Shown here piece after piece: positions 37,859-41,170 of a stretch of 41,170 nucleotides of DNA. The stretch covers positions 1-41,170 of the forward strand of contig CAMDGB010000020.1 of the NCBI GenBank assembly GCA_945897915.1. The letters are read 5' to 3'. Every line of letters begins with the position of its first letter. Positions within the stretch are counted from its first letter, which is position 1. Both the position numbers and the translations under genes were made by a program. The DNA comes from Chryseobacterium gleum (lineage in GTDB: Bacteria > Bacteroidota > Bacteroidia > Flavobacteriales > Flavobacteriaceae). A model generated the notes under the pieces. That model was not told the DNA's origin and searched no databases. It saw only the letters and a list, made by a program, of their open reading frames with translations.

Positions 37859-39526
37859 ATGAAAATTTTTAGAAAGAAATCGATTACGACGATATTGAAA
37901 CAAGGCGGAGATGGGGATCATACAGGTTTAAATAAAGTATTGACAGTAAAAGATTTAACTTTTTTTGGGATTGCTGCTATTATAGGAGGCGGTACGTTTA
38001 GTGCTATTGGAAATGCTTGTTTTTCAGGCGGACCTGCAGTAGTGCTTTTGTATATTATGTGTGCCATAGCTTGTGGTTTTACAGCTATGTGTTATGCCGA
38101 ATTTGCTTCTCGAGTACCTGTTTCTGGAAGTGCTTACACCTATGCATACGTTTCTTTTGGAGAACTTTTTGCTTGGATAATTGGTTGGGCATTAATTATG
38201 GAGTATTCTATTGGTAACATTTACATTGCTTTTTCTTGGAGTGGTTATTTCACCAATTTATTAGAAACTTTCGGCATTCATTTACCTGAATGGTTAACTA
38301 TAAACTACAAATCCGCACATGCTGCGTTTTTAGCAACTAAAGGCGATGAAGGTCTCGCAGCATGGCAAAATGCACCGATGTTAGGAAATTTAAAAGTTAT
38401 TTTTGATTTGCCAGCGGTTGTGATTAACATACTAATTACTTATTTAGTTTATAGAGGTACAAAAGAATCTAAAAACTTTAGTAACGCAATGGTTTATATA
38501 AAATTAGCGATTATACTTTTGGTAATAATAGTAGGTGCTTTTTACATAGATATTGATAATTGGACGCCTTTTATGCCTAACGGATTTAGTGGTGTCATGG
38601 GTGGAGTTTCAGCTGTTTTCTTCGCTTACATTGGTTTTGATGCAGTTTCAACATTGGCCGAAGAAAGCAAAAATCCACAACGCGATTTACCAAAAGGAAT
38701 GATTTATTCTTTGGTAATTTGCACCATAGTTTTTATTGTTTTAGCTCTTGTTATTACGGGAATGGTTTCTTATGAACTTCTCGGAGTGAGCGATCCATTA
38801 GCCGAAATTTTCGCTTTGAAAGGTGTAAAATGGATGCTTTTTATAGTATCTATTGCTGCAGTTGTTGCCATGACAAGTGTGTTATTAGTATTTCAAATGG
38901 GACAACCTAGAATTTGGATGACGATGAGTCGCGATGGTTTAATGCCTAAACGTTTTTCTACTATTCATCCAAAACACAAAACACCAAGTTTTGCTACACT
39001 TATAACTGGTTTAGTAGTGGGAATTCCAATCTTTTTTACGGATGAAAATTTTGTTTTAGATTTTACAAGTATTGGAACTTTATTTGCTTTCGTATTAGTT
39101 TGTGGTGGTGTTTTGATGCTTTCTCCACAAAGTGAAGCCGAAATTGCAGAACGCGAAACGAAAGGAAAATTTAGAATTCCGTATGTGAATTCAAAGTTTA
39201 TTTTTCCAGTATTAATTGTTATTGCGACTATTTTGATTCTTAATTATGTTCCAGATTTTTTTACCAATCTTTTTGATTTTTCTATTGATAAATTAGCTAC
39301 GAATTTACCTATGTTGGTTTTCATACTTGTTTGTATAGTAATGACAATTTTATCTTTTACTAAAAACTTATCATTAATTCCATTATTAGGGCTAATTTCT
39401 TGTAGTTATTTATTAACCGGAATGGCCGTTTCTAACTGGATGTGGTTTGGCGTATGGTTGGTTATTGGACTGGTAATTTATTTTGCATTCAGTTATAAAA
39501 ACAGTAAACTAAATGATTCAATTTAA
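37859..39526 (+). CDS. APC-family amino-acid permease
   Basis: 555 residues with about 12-14 membrane segments. The family start is FFGIAAIIGGGTFSAIGNAC (35-54): the unwound first helix with the GGGTF motif that binds the amino group of the substrate. YAEFASRVPVSGSAYTYAYV and AYIGFDAVSTLAEESKNPQR are signature parts of the cationic-amino-acid-transporter (CAT)-like subgroup. The last helices form a C-terminal extension (INTYLVYRG... omitted). It is an inner-membrane uptake or exchange carrier, substrate not determined; basic or branched-chain amino acids are possible. The DUF2461 gene begins 14 nt after its stop. Confidence 0.87.
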   Translation: MKIFRKKSITTILKQGGDGDHTGLNKVLTVKDLTFFGIAAIIGGGTFSAIGNACFSGGPAVVLLYIMCAIACGFTAMCYAEFASRVPVSGSAYTYAYVSFGELFAWIIGWALIMEYSIGNIYIAFSWSGYFTNLLETFGIHLPEWLTINYKSAHAAFLATKGDEGLAAWQNAPMLGNLKVIFDLPAVVINILITYLVYRGTKESKNFSNAMVYIKLAIILLVIIVGAFYIDIDNWTPFMPNGFSGVMGGVSAVFFAYIGFDAVSTLAEESKNPQRDLPKGMIYSLVICTIVFIVLALVITGMVSYELLGVSDPLAEIFALKGVKWMLFIVSIAAVVAMTSVLLVFQMGQPRIWMTMSRDGLMPKRFSTIHPKHKTPSFATLITGLVVGIPIFFTDENFVLDFTSIGTLFAFVLVCGGVLMLSPQSEAEIAERETKGKFRIPYVNSKFIFPVLIVIATILILNYVPDFFTNLFDFSIDKLATNLPMLVFILVCIVMTILSFTKNLSLIPLLGLISCSYLLTGMAVSNWMWFGVWLVIGLVIYFAFSYKNSKLNDSI

Positions 39527-39540
39527 TTAAATTCAAATTT

Positions 39541-40206
39541 ATGTTAACAAAATCAACTTTTGAGTTTTTAGATTTACTTACTAAAAATAATAACCGCGAT
39601 TGGTTTTCCGATAATAAAAAACGTTTTGAAACTGAAAATAATTTGGCAAAAGTTTTTTTTACTGAAGTCTTTATCGATTTAGAAAAAATAGATAGTTTAG
39701 AAAAAATGCAAGTTTTTAGAATTTATAGAGATGTGCGTTTTTCTAAAGATAAATTGCCATATAAAAATCATTTTTCTGTTGGTTTTACCAGAACAAAACC
39801 ACTATTGCGAGGAGGAATGTATTTACATATTGAAAACGATGCAAGTTTTGTAGGCGGCGGATTTTGGGAGCCAAATAACGAAGATTTATTGCGAATTAGA
39901 AAAGAATTAGAATTGGACGCTTCTGATTTAAGAGAGATTATCGCAGACGCAACATTCAAAAAAATGTTTGGAACTTTGGAAGGCGAAGAATTAAAAACAG
40001 CTCCAAAAAACTTTGATAAAATTCATCCAAACATAGATTTAATTAGGAAAAAACAATATTTACTTACCAGAAAATTCACTAATAAAGAAGTGATGTCACC
40101 AAATTTTAAGGAAGAAGTAATCGCCACATTTGCAGCGATGCGAACTTTTTTCAATTACATGAGTGAAGTCTTAACTACTGATTTAAATGGTGAAAACCTA
40201 TATTAA
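39541..40206 (+). CDS. DUF2461 (TIGR02453) family protein
   Basis: 221 residues matching the DUF2461 family by start and middle wording: FLDLLTKNNNRDWFSDNKKR (9-28), then VFRIYRDVRFSKDKLPYKNH (59-78), then GGGFWEPNNEDLLRIRKELE. Function is unknown. No signal peptide, no membrane helices, many charged residues; a cytoplasmic protein. It is 14 nt downstream of the amino-acid permease, so probably co-transcribed, but a functional link is unproven. It is convergent with the MutS2-like gene, and the 59 nt between them show no hairpin terminator. Confidence 0.85.
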   Translation: MLTKSTFEFLDLLTKNNNRDWFSDNKKRFETENNLAKVFFTEVFIDLEKIDSLEKMQVFRIYRDVRFSKDKLPYKNHFSVGFTRTKPLLRGGMYLHIENDASFVGGGFWEPNNEDLLRIRKELELDASDLREIIADATFKKMFGTLEGEELKTAPKNFDKIHPNIDLIRKKQYLLTRKFTNKEVMSPNFKEEVIATFAAMRTFFNYMSEVLTTDLNGENLY

Positions 40207-40265
40207 TTCTATTTAGACAAATTAATCCTAAAATTGACACATTTACTAATTGTTAAATTTCCACA

Positions 40266-41170
40266 TTAACTCGGTTGCACGAATTCTAAACTTTCTAAAT
40301 TTGTTTTAGAGATAAAAACGCCATAGTTCACGGAAACTTTGTTTTTTTCAATTTTTTCAATGGTTCCGATAGCTTTTCCGTCTTTCATTCGCACTCTATC
40401 GCCAACTTTTAAAATAACATCGGGTTTTACAGGAATCAATTTGGCTTTGATTTTATTTTCTTTTTTCTCAGTTCGAATTTCTTCAACCTTAATATTTACT
40501 TCCTCAATCACTTGTTTTACAACAATTTCTTTAACTTTTTTCTCTTTGGCAGATATTTTTTTACGTTTCGAATTTTCAATTTCAACAACTTTTAAAAATT
40601 CACCAATTAATGTCTTTTTGTCTTTATTATTAAAGTATTTTTCTGCAATGTCGTCAATTTTTTGCCCCATATAAATCAAACGCTGATTGGCGTCATACAA
40701 TTCTTGATAACGTTCTAATTTATCCTGAATTTTAACATTTATAGTTTCCATTTTTTTGCTTTCTTCACGTGCTTTGGTTTCTTCTTCTTTTAAGGAAACT
40801 GAGGTTTTTTCCATTTTAGAACGCTCTTTTTGTAAAGTTGCAATAGTTTTATCAAATCGAACTTTTGTATTTTCAATTTTCTTTTTCGCACGATTAATTA
40901 ATCCGTAAGGAATACCATTTTTCTGTGCTACTTCAAATGTAAACGAACTCCCTGGTTGCCCTAAATGTAATTTATACATCGGTTCTAATGATTTTTCATC
41001 AAATAACATATTGGCATTACTGGCAAATGGCAATTCGTTAGCTAAAATTTTTAAATTGGTATAATGTGTGGTGATAATTCCGTAAGCTTCCCTATCGTAA
41101 AATTCTTCTAAGAAAATTTCTGCCAAAGCACCACCTAATTCTGGATCTGAACCCGTACCAAATTCGTCAA
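40266..41170 (-). CDS. MutS2-type DNA mismatch-repair ATPase (C-terminal part, cut by window edge)
   Basis: The last 301 residues or so, open to the right edge of the window. It begins within the ATPase: DEFGTGSDPELGGALAEIF (Walker B and the adjacent conserved loop of MutS proteins), then YGIITTHYTNLKILA and LDHLGQPG-like wording (YKLHLGQPGSSFTFEVAQKN), typical of MutS2. A long charged coiled coil follows (about residues 95-215 of the fragment). The end is a small KOW-like domain (VGDRVRMKDGKAIGTIEKIE). The C-terminal Smr nuclease domain of classic MutS2 is missing. MutS2 proteins suppress recombination or act on ribosome collisions. The gene continues beyond 41170. Confidence 0.85.
   Translation of the reverse strand, partial: DEFGTGSDPELGGALAEIFLEEFYDREAYGIITTHYTNLKILANELPFASNANMLFDEKSLEPMYKLHLGQPGSSFTFEVAQKNGIPYGLINRAKKKIENTKVRFDKTIATLQKERSKMEKTSVSLKEEETKAREESKKMETINVKIQDKLERYQELYDANQRLIYMGQKIDDIAEKYFNNKDKKTLIGEFLKVVEIENSKRKKISAKEKKVKEIVVKQVIEEVNIKVEEIRTEKKENKIKAKLIPVKPDVILKVGDRVRMKDGKAIGTIEKIEKNKVSVNYGVFISKTNLESLEFVQPS

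Overview
The window is a stretch of ordinary chromosome from a low-GC member of the Bacteroidetes, most likely the Flavobacteriaceae and close to Flavobacterium. The evidence is the AT-rich base composition, the lack of Shine-Dalgarno sequences, repeated promoters of the Bacteroidetes type (TAnnTTTG at -7, sometimes with TTG about 19-20 nt upstream), and the protein families present. These include a TonB-type barrel without a plug, DUF6588, DUF6787 and DUF6095 proteins, Bacteroidetes-type ParE/ParC, and a GreA-like factor. No rRNA, tRNA, IS element, prophage or CRISPR array was seen. No gap between genes reaches 300 bases; the longest (6269-6552) holds the gyrB promoter and a weak hairpin.

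Layout. 1-342 (-) is the start of ftsE, cut by the window edge. 492-9507 (+) holds a large periplasmic TPR protein, a plug-less outer-membrane barrel, a small lipoprotein bracketed by an inverted repeat, a GreA/GreB-like factor, gyrB, and a DUF6588 protein that starts with TTG directly at the gyrB stop. A bidirectional terminator (9506-9538) separates these from a minus-strand block: a LOG-family nucleotide hydrolase, uvrA and a DUF6787 membrane protein. After a second terminator come serA and serC (serine biosynthesis), an unannotated 41-aa basic ORF, and a LuxC-type acyl-CoA reductase. The reductase diverges from a 2[4Fe-4S] ferredoxin and ychF. parE and parC follow on the plus strand and end in a strong terminator. 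Then come terC and, on the same strand, murQ, a DUF6095 protein and a lipoprotein.

26108-29640 is a small sugar-polymer region: a GT4 glycosyltransferase and an FdtA/QdtA-like sugar ketoisomerase on plus meet a GT2 and a second GT4 on minus. The minus genes continue upstream into a half-size TSUP permease, a lytic transglycosylase and an alpha/beta hydrolase. From 31845 the plus strand has a degenerate GNAT-like protein, ppk1 and a Ppx/GppA phosphatase (polyphosphate synthesis and breakdown). katG (-) and an APC amino-acid permease with a DUF2461 protein (+) follow, and the window ends in the C-terminal part of a MutS2-type protein (-).

Functionally this is core biology: DNA topology (gyrB, parE, parC), repair (uvrA, MutS2-like), serine synthesis, wall recycling (murQ, lytic transglycosylase), polyphosphate, peroxide defence and envelope assembly. 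I found no clear new defence or mobile system. The signals most worth a second look are the inverted repeat around the small lipoprotein gene, a perfect 25-bp palindrome next to the katG promoter, the 41-aa ORF abutting the acyl-CoA reductase gene, the TPR/plug-less-barrel pair, and several intergenic repeat phrases.
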